A stretch of DNA of 37,476 nucleotides, taken from contig JAXMLJ010000067.1 in NCBI GenBank assembly GCA_034368805.1, positions 1-37,476 on the forward strand, written 5' to 3'. The stretch's first letter is position 1; each line of letters starts with the position of its first letter. The DNA comes from UBA2272 sp034368805. GTDB taxonomy: Bacteria > Actinomycetota > Coriobacteriia > Anaerosomatales > Anaerosomataceae. Shown piece after piece: positions 23,251 through 31,017 of this stretch. The notes beneath the pieces are model-generated. The model saw only the letters and a list, made by a program, of their open reading frames with translations, had not been told where the DNA came from and made no database searches. Both the position numbers and the translations under genes were made by a program.

Positions 23251-24861
23251 CTAGAGCACCGCCGCCGAGTCCCCCTCCGCGACGAGTACGGCAGCCTCCG
23301 GCGGCTCCGACGGGAGAACGAGCGTGAAGACGGAGCCGACGCCGACCTCGCTGGTCACGGAGATCGTCCCACCGATAGCCTGGGCCAGGCGTCGCGAGAT
23401 CGCCAACCCAAGACCGGTCCCGGCGTAGATCTTCGAGGTGTCGGGCCTTGCCTGGTGGAAGTGGTCGAAAACCGCCTCGATCTCGGATGCCGGTATACCG
23501 ATCCCGGTGTCACGGACCTCGAATGCCACGGATCCGTCAGGGCCGTCGCTGACCATGACCTCGACAGCGCCTTCATGTGTGAACTTCACCGCGTTGGACA
23601 GCAGGTTGAGCATGATCTGCTCCAGCTTGCCGCGGTCGGTGCTGATGGTCGCCGGCGCATCATCTGCGACGATCCAGTTCAGGGCCACCCGCTGGCCAGC
23701 CGCGATCGGCGACATCATATCCATAAGCATCCCGATCGCCTCGGCGACAGGAAACGACGTCACGTCGATCCGCGCCCGCCCGGCCTCCAACCGCGCAAGG
23801 TCGAGAACGTCGTCGATGAGCGACAGCAACTGCTGTCCAGAATGGAGCACCATCGTCAGCTGCCGCTCCTGCTCGTCGGTCAGGTCACCCGCCATCCGTT
23901 TGAGCATGATGTCCGTGAAACCGATGATCGAGTTGAGCGGCGTTCGCAACTCGTGACTCATCGACGCCATGAAGTCGTCCTTGGCGCGTGTCGCCTGCCG
24001 CAGATTGTCGTTGAGCGCAAGCAACTCGGCCGTGCGCGCCTCCACCAGCTGCTCGAGGTGATCGCGATACTCGCTCAGCTCGCGCTCGGCACGACGCCGG
24101 TCGGTTACCTCGCGCTCGAGCATCGTGTGTGACTGCTGCAGCTCGGCTACCATGCCGTCGAAGGCGGTCGCCAGTTCGCCGACCTCGTCCGAGCTCCTGA
24201 TCCCGCTCCGTGTGGAGAGTCTGCCGCGTCCGACCTCTTGGGCGCTGTCGCGCAGCGCCCGGATCGGCGTCACGATCGTGCGGTTCGTCGACACCCCGAT
24301 GAAGACCATCACCGACACGCCCGAAAGCGCGATTGCAAGCACGAGGGCGAACGTGCGCTGCTGTGTGGTGATCGCGTCCAGACTCGAACGCTCACCGAGC
24401 GTGACCGAGTCCGACACCATCGACTGCATGACGACAAGCAGGCGTGCGGCGAGCCGGGACTGGTACTCCCGGGAGATCACGGGGTCGACTTCACCGAGCG
24501 CGCCCTGCTCGTGGGCGACCGTGATCTCGTCGAACAGTAGGTACGCCTCGGCACTGTTCTCTCGCACATGGTCGAGGAGGGGCTCGTCGGCACCGGAGAC
24601 GAGCGCAAGTCCGTTGAGCACGTGCTCGAGTTCGGCGTGCATCGCACGCCACTGCCGCTCGGCACGAGGTTCGTAGTGGACGAGATAATCGGTGGTGAGC
24701 ATCGAGAGCTCGAAGATCTGGTTGAGCGACTCGGCCACCTTGTCGTTGCGGTCTATCGCGCGCTCCACGGCACGCATGCCCAGAATCAGCACGAACGCCA
24801 CGCTGAGTGCGATCAGGACTGCCAGGAGAGCGCTCAGTTGTATGCGGGTCCGGATCCTCAT
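23251..24861 (-). CDS. Membrane sensor histidine kinase
   Basis: This 536-residue kinase has a membrane helix at about 9-29, an extracytoplasmic helical sensor (about 30-170), a second helix at about 171-192, a HAMP domain and coiled coil (about 193-295), HisKA with H303 in MSHELRTPLNS, and HATPase_c with N box NLLSNAVKFT, G1 DTGIGIP and G2 GTGLGLA. There is no receiver domain. The ATG overlaps the stop of the substrate-binding lipoprotein gene by ATGA, so their translation is coupled. This makes the lipoprotein the likely ligand sensor feeding this kinase. No response regulator is adjacent; the OmpR-type one at the left edge is over 22 kb away. Confidence 0.95.
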   Translation of the reverse strand: MRIRTRIQLSALLAVLIALSVAFVLILGMRAVERAIDRNDKVAESLNQIFELSMLTTDYLVHYEPRAERQWRAMHAELEHVLNGLALVSGADEPLLDHVRENSAEAYLLFDEITVAHEQGALGEVDPVISREYQSRLAARLLVVMQSMVSDSVTLGERSSLDAITTQQRTFALVLAIALSGVSVMVFIGVSTNRTIVTPIRALRDSAQEVGRGRLSTRSGIRSSDEVGELATAFDGMVAELQQSHTMLEREVTDRRRAERELSEYRDHLEQLVEARTAELLALNDNLRQATRAKDDFMASMSHELRTPLNSIIGFTDIMLKRMAGDLTDEQERQLTMVLHSGQQLLSLIDDVLDLARLEAGRARIDVTSFPVAEAIGMLMDMMSPIAAGQRVALNWIVADDAPATISTDRGKLEQIMLNLLSNAVKFTHEGAVEVMVSDGPDGSVAFEVRDTGIGIPASEIEAVFDHFHQARPDTSKIYAGTGLGLAISRRLAQAIGGTISVTSEVGVGSVFTLVLPSEPPEAAVLVAEGDSAAVL

Positions 24862-25889
24862 CTGATGACCGTCACACGCTCGGGAGCCACCGCGTCGAGC
24901 GACCGGGAGTCGAGCAGGCGCAGGAAGTCGAAGCGCACGGCGGGATCTGCGATACCTGCCCCGGCCGCCCAGCGTGCCTGATCCTCGAGGTTCATGACGA
25001 GCGACTGCCGGAGCCCCACGGCGCCTTCGGAGATGATGCAGTCGCACAACTGATCCGGGCTGATGCCGAGGGCGTCCGCAAGCTCCTCCCGCGTCCGGCC
25101 GGTGGTGTCTGCGACACCCACACGCTCCGCTTCCAGCAAGGCCTCGATAAGCCGCTGGAGCGTCTCGGCATCAGGGGATGCTTCATCGGGACGCACACAC
25201 AGGTTCATGGTCTTCTCGTACAGGCCGTGCTCCTCGAACAGGACGAAATCGTCGCCGAGGGCATCCTCAAGCTCCGAGACGAACGGCTGACGGAGCGAGA
25301 CGGCATCGAGCTGGCCGTCGATCAGCGCAGCTGTGACCGCCTCAAAGGAGTCGAAACTGATCTCGACGTCGCCCTCTGACATCCCATGCTTGATGAGGAA
25401 CCCGTGCAGGAAGAAGTGGGCCGCCGTACCCTGCCGCGTGCCGACGCGCTTGCCGCGCAGGTCCGCCGGTTCGCTGATGCCTGCATCCGAGCGCGCGACG
25501 ACCTTGATGTCGCTCTGATCGGACGCAGCGGTCGCTACGATGCGTACCGGCTTGCCGCCGAGCGACGCGAGAACGATCGGGGTGTCCGCGCACAGAGCCG
25601 CGTCGACCTCGCCGGCAAGCAGCGCCTCAAGCGCGAGCTGGCTGCTCGAGTACTCCTTGAAGTCCACCTCGAGACCCGCGTCGGCGAAGATACCTTCGGC
25701 GCGCGCGATGTAGGCGAGGGCAGAGAGCTCCTCGCGGCTCACACCCAGCGACACGGAAACCGGCGCGACGTCCGGCTCGGGAGACAGACGGTCGCACCCG
25801 CCGAGCGTGGGCATGACGGCGCACGCCAGCGACAAGACGATCAGTGCCGTAGTCGCACGATCGCGTTTCCATCGCCGCAGTCGGCTCAC
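24858..25889 (-). CDS. Substrate-binding lipoprotein (NMT1/TauA/SsuA-like)
   Basis: This 343-residue protein has a signal peptide with lipobox LGGC (C32), followed by a periplasmic-binding-protein fold of the type used for sulfonates, nitrate or thiamine precursors (ABC_sub_bind/NMT1). The stretches VSLGVSREELSALAYIARAEGIF, EYSSSQLALEALLAGEVDAAL and GKRVGTRQGTAAHFFLHGFL (each shown in part) follow family order. No ABC permease or ATPase gene accompanies it. It instead overlaps a histidine kinase gene (ATGA) and is itself coupled to the upstream SRPBCC gene (GTGA). This suggests a sensing rather than transport role. The GTG at 25887-25889 is the only start that fits. Confidence 0.9.
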   Translation of the reverse strand: MSRLRRWKRDRATTALIVLSLACAVMPTLGGCDRLSPEPDVAPVSVSLGVSREELSALAYIARAEGIFADAGLEVDFKEYSSSQLALEALLAGEVDAALCADTPIVLASLGGKPVRIVATAASDQSDIKVVARSDAGISEPADLRGKRVGTRQGTAAHFFLHGFLIKHGMSEGDVEISFDSFEAVTAALIDGQLDAVSLRQPFVSELEDALGDDFVLFEEHGLYEKTMNLCVRPDEASPDAETLQRLIEALLEAERVGVADTTGRTREELADALGISPDQLCDCIISEGAVGLRQSLVMNLEDQARWAAGAGIADPAVRFDFLRLLDSRSLDAVAPERVTVIR

Positions 25890-26332
25890 ATGAGCTCCTC
25901 TGGCCGCTCGGCTTCGAGCAGGGTCTTCAACCGGCCCAGGTCCTCATCCACGACGTTCTCGAGCGCCTGCCTGAGATACCGCTCGAGCATCCGCTGGTCA
26001 CCCTTGAGTTCGAGCGTCACGGAGACTTCGAGCAGGGTGCCGGGCCCATCCGGCCTCGCGTCATAACAACCGTGCGCCCGCACACCGCCGTGCGCGCGGT
26101 AGCAGATCCGCTCCCCCGGCGTGACGTCCGTGACCTCGAGGTTGAGCTCGGCGCTCCTGCCCTGATACGAAACCGCCTGACGCATGCGCAGTCCCACGCC
26201 CTCCCGTACGTCGCCCACGAACTCGTGCGTATCCAGTTCATGCCTCCACCGGCGATCGTTGGCATGATCGCCGACGAACGCCAGGACGACGTCGGGGGGC
26301 TGGCCGATATAGACCGTCCGCCGCACGCGCAT
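25886..26332 (-). CDS. SRPBCC-fold protein, copy 2
   Basis: This 148-residue protein has the START/Bet v1-like SRPBCC layout: a first strand RVRRTVYIGQPPDVVLAFV, an ANDRRWRHELD helix-turn, several strands (LEVTDVTPGERICYRA, TLLEVSVTLEL) and a long C-terminal helix. Such proteins bind hydrophobic ligands, lipids or polyketides in a deep cavity. It is a tandem paralogue of the protein encoded just upstream. The ATG at 26330-26332 has AGGAGG nine bases upstream; a GTG three codons earlier is too close to that site. It overlaps the substrate-binding lipoprotein gene by 4 bp (GTGA). Confidence 0.85.
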   Translation of the reverse strand: MRVRRTVYIGQPPDVVLAFVGDHANDRRWRHELDTHEFVGDVREGVGLRMRQAVSYQGRSAELNLEVTDVTPGERICYRAHGGVRAHGCYDARPDGPGTLLEVSVTLELKGDQRMLERYLRQALENVVDEDLGRLKTLLEAERPEELM

Positions 26333-26362
26333 CGGATGCACCCTCCTCTGCCCTACGGAGGA

Positions 26363-26785
26363 TTATCCCACGGATTCCATGACTCGTCTGAGCCGCTCGA
26401 GATCGGTCCGAGCAAGCTTGACCACCTCGGCCTCGACACGATCCTCGACGAGGGTGGCCACGCCGCTCACATCTGCCGAGAGGGACATGCTGACGCGCGT
26501 GCCGCCGTCCTCGGGCCGGCATTGGAGGGACAGCCGCGCCCGGACGGGACCCTGCATGCGGTAGGAGAGCCGCTCGGGAGGCCGGTACTCGGTGACCTCG
26601 AGTTCCACGGTCTTGGTCTTGCCTTGCGCCGAGTAGACCTGCATGACGCGGTCTCCGACACCGGTGACCTGTCCGCGCGACGAGGTGAGGTGGCTGCGCC
26701 ACAGGCGGTCGTTAGCCGGGTCCGCGACGAGCGCGAACACCTCGGCGGGCTCCCGTTTGATGAGGATGCTCGCGCGCGCGTTCAT
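26363..26785 (-). CDS. SRPBCC-fold protein, copy 1
   Basis: This 140-residue protein has the same fold and order as its downstream neighbour: RASILIKREPAEVFALVADP, ANDRLWRSHL, ELEVTEYRPPERLSYRM, TRVSMSLSADV and a C-terminal helix (VVKLARTDLERLRRVME). The shared ANDRxWR and final-helix pattern shows tandem duplication followed by divergence. It starts inside the stop of the small membrane-protein gene upstream (ATGA), so translation is coupled. A ligand-binding role is likely from the fold; the ligand is unknown. Confidence 0.85.
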   Translation of the reverse strand: MNARASILIKREPAEVFALVADPANDRLWRSHLTSSRGQVTGVGDRVMQVYSAQGKTKTVELEVTEYRPPERLSYRMQGPVRARLSLQCRPEDGGTRVSMSLSADVSGVATLVEDRVEAEVVKLARTDLERLRRVMESVG

Positions 26786-26979
26786 GAGGCGTCACCACGG
26801 GGGCCACGCAGTCCGAGGCCCACGGCGATCATGCCGAGCCCGGCGGCGATCGATGCGACTCCCGGCCCCGGGCACACGAGCATGGGGATTCCGATGATCA
26901 CGAGTACGACGCCGAGCCCGACGCTCACGCAGCCGCGTCGGGAGCCTCCCGTGACTCGGGTGTCAGGCACGCTGCTCAT
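26782..26979 (-). CDS. Small PGPGW-like membrane protein
   Basis: This 65-residue protein has two hydrophobic segments (VSVGLGVVLVIIGIPMLVCP and VASIAAGLGMIAVGLGL) joined by CPGPGV, similar to the PGPGW family of short putative membrane proteins. The ATG at 26977-26979 has AAAGGGG five bases upstream. It is the first gene of a five-gene run in which four of the joins are ATGA/GTGA overlaps or short gaps, so it marks the operon start. Its role is unknown; it may anchor or organise the SRPBCC and sensor proteins. Confidence 0.75.
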   Translation of the reverse strand: MSSVPDTRVTGGSRRGCVSVGLGVVLVIIGIPMLVCPGPGVASIAAGLGMIAVGLGLRGPRGDAS

Positions 26980-27101
26980 GGTCACCCCTTTCGCAGACTG
27001 CGGACGCCGGCGGAACGACGGTAGCCCCGCAGGCCACCCGCAGTCAACGCAGCTGACGTTCGGCCGAACCCCGCCGCCTCATGCGCTCAGCAGCGCGGAA
27101 G

Positions 27102-27341
27102 CTACGGTGCCGGTGCCACGAAGCCGTCGCTGAGCCCGAGGTCACCCATGTTCACGGTGTCGATGTTGCTCGCTACCTCCGGCTCGGGCCAACCCGCGTC
27201 AGGCACGTCCCTCGTGTTGTAGAAGTGGACGATGTCCTTCAGCGTCTTGAAGTGGCCGTTGTGCCCATACGGTGCCGAGAGCGCGACGTTGCGCAGACTC
27301 GGCGTCTTGAACAGGCCGTCGAGCTCTGGATTGGGTTCTCG
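27102..27341 (-). pseudogene. C-terminal relic of a dihaem cytochrome c peroxidase (MauG/CcpA type)
   Basis: The frame reads FKTPSLRNVALSAPYGHNGH then a KTLKDIVHFYNTRD stretch and WPEPEV, a signature of the C-terminal domain of bacterial dihaem cytochrome c peroxidases. Both CxxCH haem sites and about 250 N-terminal residues are absent, and homology stops near 27,338. The end (GDLGLSDGFVAPAP) looks as if about 17 residues containing the usual VAFLKTL have also been lost. With no start codon or ribosome site in the homologous part, this is a dead remnant at the border of the accessory region. Confidence 0.8.
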
Positions 27342-27454
27342 GCACGCTGATGGAAGCCGGCTTCTCGGTGGGCGGCGCAAGCAGGCGTCGGCTCTCGGAT
27401 GCCCTTGGTGGACGGCTCTCGGTCGCTCATCCCCGGGCTAGGCACAGCCAGGTC

Positions 27455-28525
27455 TCACTGGATTGCGGATTGCCCGAGGTCGGTGTCCCACGGTATCTGC
27501 ACCCAGGGGCTATCGGGACGTGTCAACAACTCACGTTCGGCATCTCGCCAGGTCGCGCTTTGCTGAGACTGCTGCAGCGACCAGAACATCCGCCCGGTCA
27601 AGTAGTTGTCACCGAGATCATCCCATGATGAGAACGAATCCTGCATGAGCCGGGCTGCAGGCATGATCCTCTCCCACGCCTCCTGCTCACTCAGATATCC
27701 GACCAGGAAGCCGCGTCGACAGAGGAAGACGTACCGGGAGAAGTCCCAGCCTGCGATACTCTTCGCACCCAGGCGCGTGCCGTACTGCTGCGCGATCTCC
27801 ACCTTGTTTGCGGCCTCGGGGTCGTTGCCTGTCTCGGCACTGATCGCAGAGAGCTCGTCCGGTGTGGCTACCGACAACACGTATACGATGCTGTCGAAGT
27901 CCCGGCGGTGGCCACCCTGTTCGATCCACGAGAGGGAGCCGAGGAGATCTTCCCGACTCTCGATGCCCCACCACTGCGCCAGTACCTGTTTCGCGGTCGC
28001 CACATTCGACGCGTTCATATCGCATCCGCCCAGAAGGTCGTGACGCTCGCCATTGACTTCCATGAGCAGCGCGCTCGTGGCGAGCGCCCACAGCTTCTGC
28101 TGTTGGGAGGGGGCGGTGTATGACGCATCCGGCATGAGCTTTGGCGGGTACGATCCATCGGGATTCGCAACGATTCGCGCGGGCAACGCCGCCACGGGCG
28201 TGGCAGTGGTGACTGTGGAGACCGCGACTTCGGGCGCGCTTGGCTTGGTGCCCAGATTGCGCGCAACCATCACTCCGCCGACGACCAGGAAGGCGACCAC
28301 AACCAGGGAAATCGATCCGAGGATCAACCAGAGTCTCATATTGGTTGCCGGCGCCGCGATCGCAGGCGACCCCGGGAGAGTCGATGAAGCCATGGTCGGG
28401 TTGGTCGACGGGCCTGTGCTGTCTCGGACATCGCGGTAGCAGGGCTTGGGATGATTGAGTGGACACGCACCACTCTCATCCAACGGTACGTAGGAGCCGC
28501 ACTCACTGCAGAATGCCTGCTTCAT
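27455..28525 (-). CDS. DUF1266-domain membrane protein
   Basis: This 356-residue protein starts with a zinc-ribbon-like knuckle (FCSECGSYVPLDESGACPL), then a membrane helix (LWLILGSISLVVVAFLVVGG), then a C-terminal DUF1266 domain. The conserved parts are WWGIESREDLLGSLSWIEQG-HRRDFD, AGWDFSRYVFLCRRGFLVGY and FSSWDDLGDNYLTGRMFW. The function of DUF1266 is unknown. The ATG at 28523-28525 has GGGGGG five bases upstream. It follows an RDD-family gene in the same direction, and both share a similar GC-rich motif upstream. Its 3' end lies beside the peroxidase relic, which suggests the pair was inserted there. Confidence 0.85.
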   Translation of the reverse strand: MKQAFCSECGSYVPLDESGACPLNHPKPCYRDVRDSTGPSTNPTMASSTLPGSPAIAAPATNMRLWLILGSISLVVVAFLVVGGVMVARNLGTKPSAPEVAVSTVTTATPVAALPARIVANPDGSYPPKLMPDASYTAPSQQQKLWALATSALLMEVNGERHDLLGGCDMNASNVATAKQVLAQWWGIESREDLLGSLSWIEQGGHRRDFDSIVYVLSVATPDELSAISAETGNDPEAANKVEIAQQYGTRLGAKSIAGWDFSRYVFLCRRGFLVGYLSEQEAWERIMPAARLMQDSFSSWDDLGDNYLTGRMFWSLQQSQQSATWRDAERELLTRPDSPWVQIPWDTDLGQSAIQ

Positions 28526-28593
28526 TCTTGCCCCCCATGCATTCGGATTCTCCATCGATGTGCCTGGCGTCTTGGGCGTAACCGCTACGCCAA

Positions 28594-28616
28594 CGCCCGT
28601 CCCCCGCCCGAGTCTA
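28594..28616 (-). promoter_or_regulatory. Promoter-like motif upstream of the DUF1266 gene
   Basis: On the minus strand TAGACT is followed by CGGGCGGGGGACGGGCG. The same arrangement, TACACT then CGGGCGGGGGAGGACGGGCG, lies upstream of the RDD gene at 29723-29748. The TAGACT/TACACT hexamers could be -10 boxes. No good -35 is evident. Confidence 0.35.
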
Positions 28617-28655
28617 GCGCACACGGGCGCGCTTTCTGCCCGACGCCAGGGTTCG

Positions 28656-29681
28656 CTAGTCCACCCCGAGACGCTCGCGCCACGTCTCAACAGACTCGTC
28701 CTCTACGCTGAAGGTCTGGTAGCTGGCAAGACCCAGGTCATAGGCGGACGTCACGCTGACGATGATTCCCTCGAAGTTGTCTATCTCGTCCATGGCTAGT
28801 GCTGCCCTCACGATGTCGTTGACGGCAGAACGACGCTCGGCATCTGTGGGCTTCCCCTTGTGCCAGACGCTCACCACGAGCACGTGGCTGGTCTCTTCCC
28901 CACCCTGGAAGTACGTCCGGTCCATGATGCTTGCCGAGAAGAACCGGTCGTCCGCCAACAGCTGCTGCTGGACATCTCGCATGTACTCGAACTGCCCGCC
29001 CGGGTTGAGCATCGTGATGAGCACGCCGGAGATCAGTGTCACCAGGAGAACTGCCCCCGAGAGTATCCAGGGAAGTCTCGTCGCGCTTGGCAGGGACTCG
29101 ACAGGCTGACCATTCAGGCGCACTACATACGTGCGCGTCAACAGGTCGTGGATGCCCTGGCGGCTCCTGCGATTGAACACGAGCGTGACGACGACGGCGC
29201 CGCCGACGCCGAAGATCAGGAAGCTCGCGACCCACGCTGCGACCGGGTGGTGCATGAGCGGTATCGCCCACCCGTTGATGGAGGCCGGCACAAGCCAGAT
29301 GAGCGTACGCACGACCGACACGCCCTCATCGATCGGCTGGCCGTCCGCCCCGCGGACAGCGATCTTCATGAGCCGCTTGCCGAGTGTCTGGCCGCCTCCC
29401 GCACGTGAATCGAGCACGCCGAAGTAGCCGAGTGCGATCAAGAAACCAACGATTCGCCCGTACGGTCCGAATTCGAACCACACGAACGACAGCGGGAGGG
29501 CGATGATCTGCAAGAAGATGCCGAGTGCAAGTCCGTCGATCAAGAAGGCGGCGAACCGACGCCAGAATCCCGATACGGGAGGCATGGTGTACACCGGCTG
29601 AGGCGGAACCTCGAGTGCTGACTGACCCGGCACCGCCTCAACCGAAGGCGGGCCTACTACCTCAGCTTCCGAATCCGACAT
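28656..29681 (-). CDS. RDD-family membrane protein
   Basis: This 341-residue protein has a Pro-rich cytoplasmic head, then an RDD domain starting GFWRRFAAFLIDGLALGIF (the Arg and Asp pair of the name) with several membrane helices and GGGQTLGKRLMKIAV. A further helix (LPWILSGAVLLVTLISGVLI) leads to an extracytoplasmic C-terminal domain of about 130 residues (MLNPGG to ERLGVD). RDD proteins are poorly understood; some act as Na+/H+ or other transporters. The ATG at 29679-29681 has GGGGGGA upstream. The extra C-terminal domain is unusual and resembles no domain I know. The gene pairs with the DUF1266 gene. Confidence 0.85.
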   Translation of the reverse strand: MSDSEAEVVGPPSVEAVPGQSALEVPPQPVYTMPPVSGFWRRFAAFLIDGLALGIFLQIIALPLSFVWFEFGPYGRIVGFLIALGYFGVLDSRAGGGQTLGKRLMKIAVRGADGQPIDEGVSVVRTLIWLVPASINGWAIPLMHHPVAAWVASFLIFGVGGAVVVTLVFNRRSRQGIHDLLTRTYVVRLNGQPVESLPSATRLPWILSGAVLLVTLISGVLITMLNPGGQFEYMRDVQQQLLADDRFFSASIMDRTYFQGGEETSHVLVVSVWHKGKPTDAERRSAVNDIVRAALAMDEIDNFEGIIVSVTSAYDLGLASYQTFSVEDESVETWRERLGVD

Positions 29682-29722
29682 CCAGCGTCCCCCCAACGTC
29701 TCCGGGCGCGAACTGAAGCGCG

Positions 29723-29748
29723 CGCCCGTCCTCCCCCGCCCGAGTGTA
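29723..29748 (-). promoter_or_regulatory. Promoter-like motif upstream of the RDD gene
   Basis: The complement carries TACACT (possible -10) followed by CGGGCGGGGGAGGACGGGCG, matching the motif upstream of the DUF1266 gene. The shared block suggests common control of the two genes. Confidence 0.35.
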
Positions 29749-29791
29749 ACTCAGACGTCGTTGTCGAGTTCACGCCCGGCTACGTGCGGGA

Positions 29792-30220
29792 CTACAGCTT
29801 CTTCTTGAACCCCGTCCAACGAGCTTCGAAGCCGTTTGCGCAGTACAGGGCGACCGCATCGGACCTGAGTGACTCCGTGAGCAGGATCACCTGGTTGGAG
29901 CCTCGCTCCCGGGCGACCGACTCGAGCTCGGCGAGCAGGGCACTCGCGATGCCTCTGCGCCGATGCGCCGCGTCGACCACCATGTCCTCAACGACCATGT
30001 ACGTGTCGAACCCGCCATAGAGTCCATGGCAGATCACGCCCGTCGCCGTGCCGACACACTCACCGTCGACCCGCGCGGCGAGGACCACATGGTGGGGGTC
30101 GTCAGCCAGCGCGGCAAGCGTCTTGGCCATCGCATCCACATCCGAGCGCTCACCCCAGAAGTGCTCGTGCAGTCTGCTGATGGCCGGCAAGTCGGACTGC
30201 TCGGCCCTGGCGATCTCCAC
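29792..30220 (-). CDS. GNAT-family acetyltransferase linked to a toxin-antitoxin pair
   Basis: This 142-residue protein has GNAT motif A (VEDMVVDAAHRRRGIASALL) and motif B (VILLTESLRSDAVALYCANG-F). The usual start segment EIARAEQSDLPAISRL follows a GTG at 30218-30220 with GGGGGG three bases upstream. An ATG 12 codons earlier would overlap the toxin gene by 14 bp. It is the third gene after a Phd-type antitoxin and a RelE-type toxin, close enough to share their mRNA. It could be an ordinary acetyltransferase, or part of the toxin module. It lacks the short DUF1778 antitoxin expected for TacT-type toxins. Confidence 0.88.
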   Translation of the reverse strand: MEIARAEQSDLPAISRLHEHFWGERSDVDAMAKTLAALADDPHHVVLAARVDGECVGTATGVICHGLYGGFDTYMVVEDMVVDAAHRRRGIASALLAELESVARERGSNQVILLTESLRSDAVALYCANGFEARWTGFKKKL

Positions 30221-30242
30221 TGGCCCCCCTGTGCGTCTCACG

Positions 30243-30536
30243 TCACACCGGCTCATCCGGAATCTGGGCATCGTGCCAGACACCCACCACCCAGATCACG
30301 TCGCCTTGGAGCCGATAGAAGAACCGGTACCGACCTACAAGGACCTCGCGGAAGCCGAGCTGCGACAGCTCGGGGATCGTACGGCCCGCCTCCGGAAAGC
30401 GGATGAGATGCTTGAGGACTTCGTTCGAGCGTTCCCTGAACGCACGCGCAGCCGAGGGGTGCTCAGCGCGGATGTAGTCCACCGCGGCGAGGAACTGGGC
30501 TCGCGCTCGCGGCGTGAAGTCGATCGTGCAGGTCAC
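30243..30536 (-). CDS. RelE/ParE-superfamily toxin
   Basis: This 97-residue protein has the RelE/ParE fold: IDFTPRARAQFLAAVDYIRA, a helical hairpin (SAARAFRERSNEVLKHLIRF), then GFREVLVGRYRFFYRLQGDV and a final IWVVGVWHD. The family includes ribosome-dependent mRNA interferases (RelE) and gyrase poisons (ParE); EVLVGRYRFFYR fits the ParE side slightly better. It starts with a GTG whose GTGA overlaps the antitoxin stop, the usual coupling of such operons. The antitoxin precedes it. Confidence 0.92.
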   Translation of the reverse strand: MTCTIDFTPRARAQFLAAVDYIRAEHPSAARAFRERSNEVLKHLIRFPEAGRTIPELSQLGFREVLVGRYRFFYRLQGDVIWVVGVWHDAQIPDEPV

Positions 30537-30808
30537 CGCTGCTCCAGCAGCGCATCCGCTTCGGCCATCACGACATCGATGTCGTAACCGACCCCCGCCT
30601 GGATGTCCGCCTCGCCCTGGGCGAGGATGCGCAGGATCTCGAGTTCGCGCTGTGTTCGCTCATAGGCACCGGCACTCAGCAGGACCGCCGACGCTCGACC
30701 GTGCTGGGTGATGAAGACCGGGTCGCCTGTGGCTGCCGCCTCCCGCACGATTGAAGACGCATCCTGCCGAAGCTCGCTGATGGGAACGATGTTGGGCATT
30801 GCACTCAT
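30533..30808 (-). CDS. Phd/YefM-family antitoxin
   Basis: This 91-residue protein opens with the Phd/YefM DNA-binding part (IVPISELRQDASSIVREA, then DPVFITQHGRASAVLLSAGAYE) and ends with a helical toxin-binding tail. It should neutralise the RelE/ParE protein that overlaps it by 4 bp and repress its own operon. The ATG at 30806-30808 has a perfect AGGAGG eight bases upstream. An inverted repeat GGTAG..CTACC lies 17-34 bp before the start and is the probable operator. Confidence 0.93.
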   Translation of the reverse strand: MSAMPNIVPISELRQDASSIVREAAATGDPVFITQHGRASAVLLSAGAYERTQRELEILRILAQGEADIQAGVGYDIDVVMAEADALLEQR

Positions 30809-30824
30809 CTGAGGTACCTCCTTT

Positions 30825-30842
30825 GGTAGCAAAGATACTACC
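30825..30842 (-). promoter_or_regulatory. Candidate operator of the Phd-RelE operon
   Basis: GGTAG, eight bases, then CTACC form a dyad just upstream of the antitoxin ribosome site. Autorepression at such a site is typical of Phd/YefM systems. Confidence 0.55.
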
Positions 30843-30938
30843 ACCTGCGGCTCTACATTACGCGCGTCTGGCGTCTCAGCGCCCCGGCTGCCGCGCCTCG
30901 CTTTGTAGCGTAACGCCTGTGCCGTCGGCTGAAAGCAC

Positions 30939-30969
30939 TTGTGACGTCGCGTCATATGTTGATTACAAT
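30939..30969 (+). promoter_or_regulatory. Promoter and possible operator of the Ltp-type lipoprotein
   Basis: TTGTGA (30939-30944) and TACAAT (30964-30969) with a 19-bp spacer make a plausible sigma-70 promoter about 50 bp before the gene. TGACG-TCG-CGTCA (30942-30954), a perfect dyad, overlaps the -35 box and could bind a regulator. Confidence 0.45.
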
Positions 30970-31017
30970 CGTCGTGGGGTTGCGTAGAGTCGTCATGCGA
31001 GCACGAGGGAGGACACT

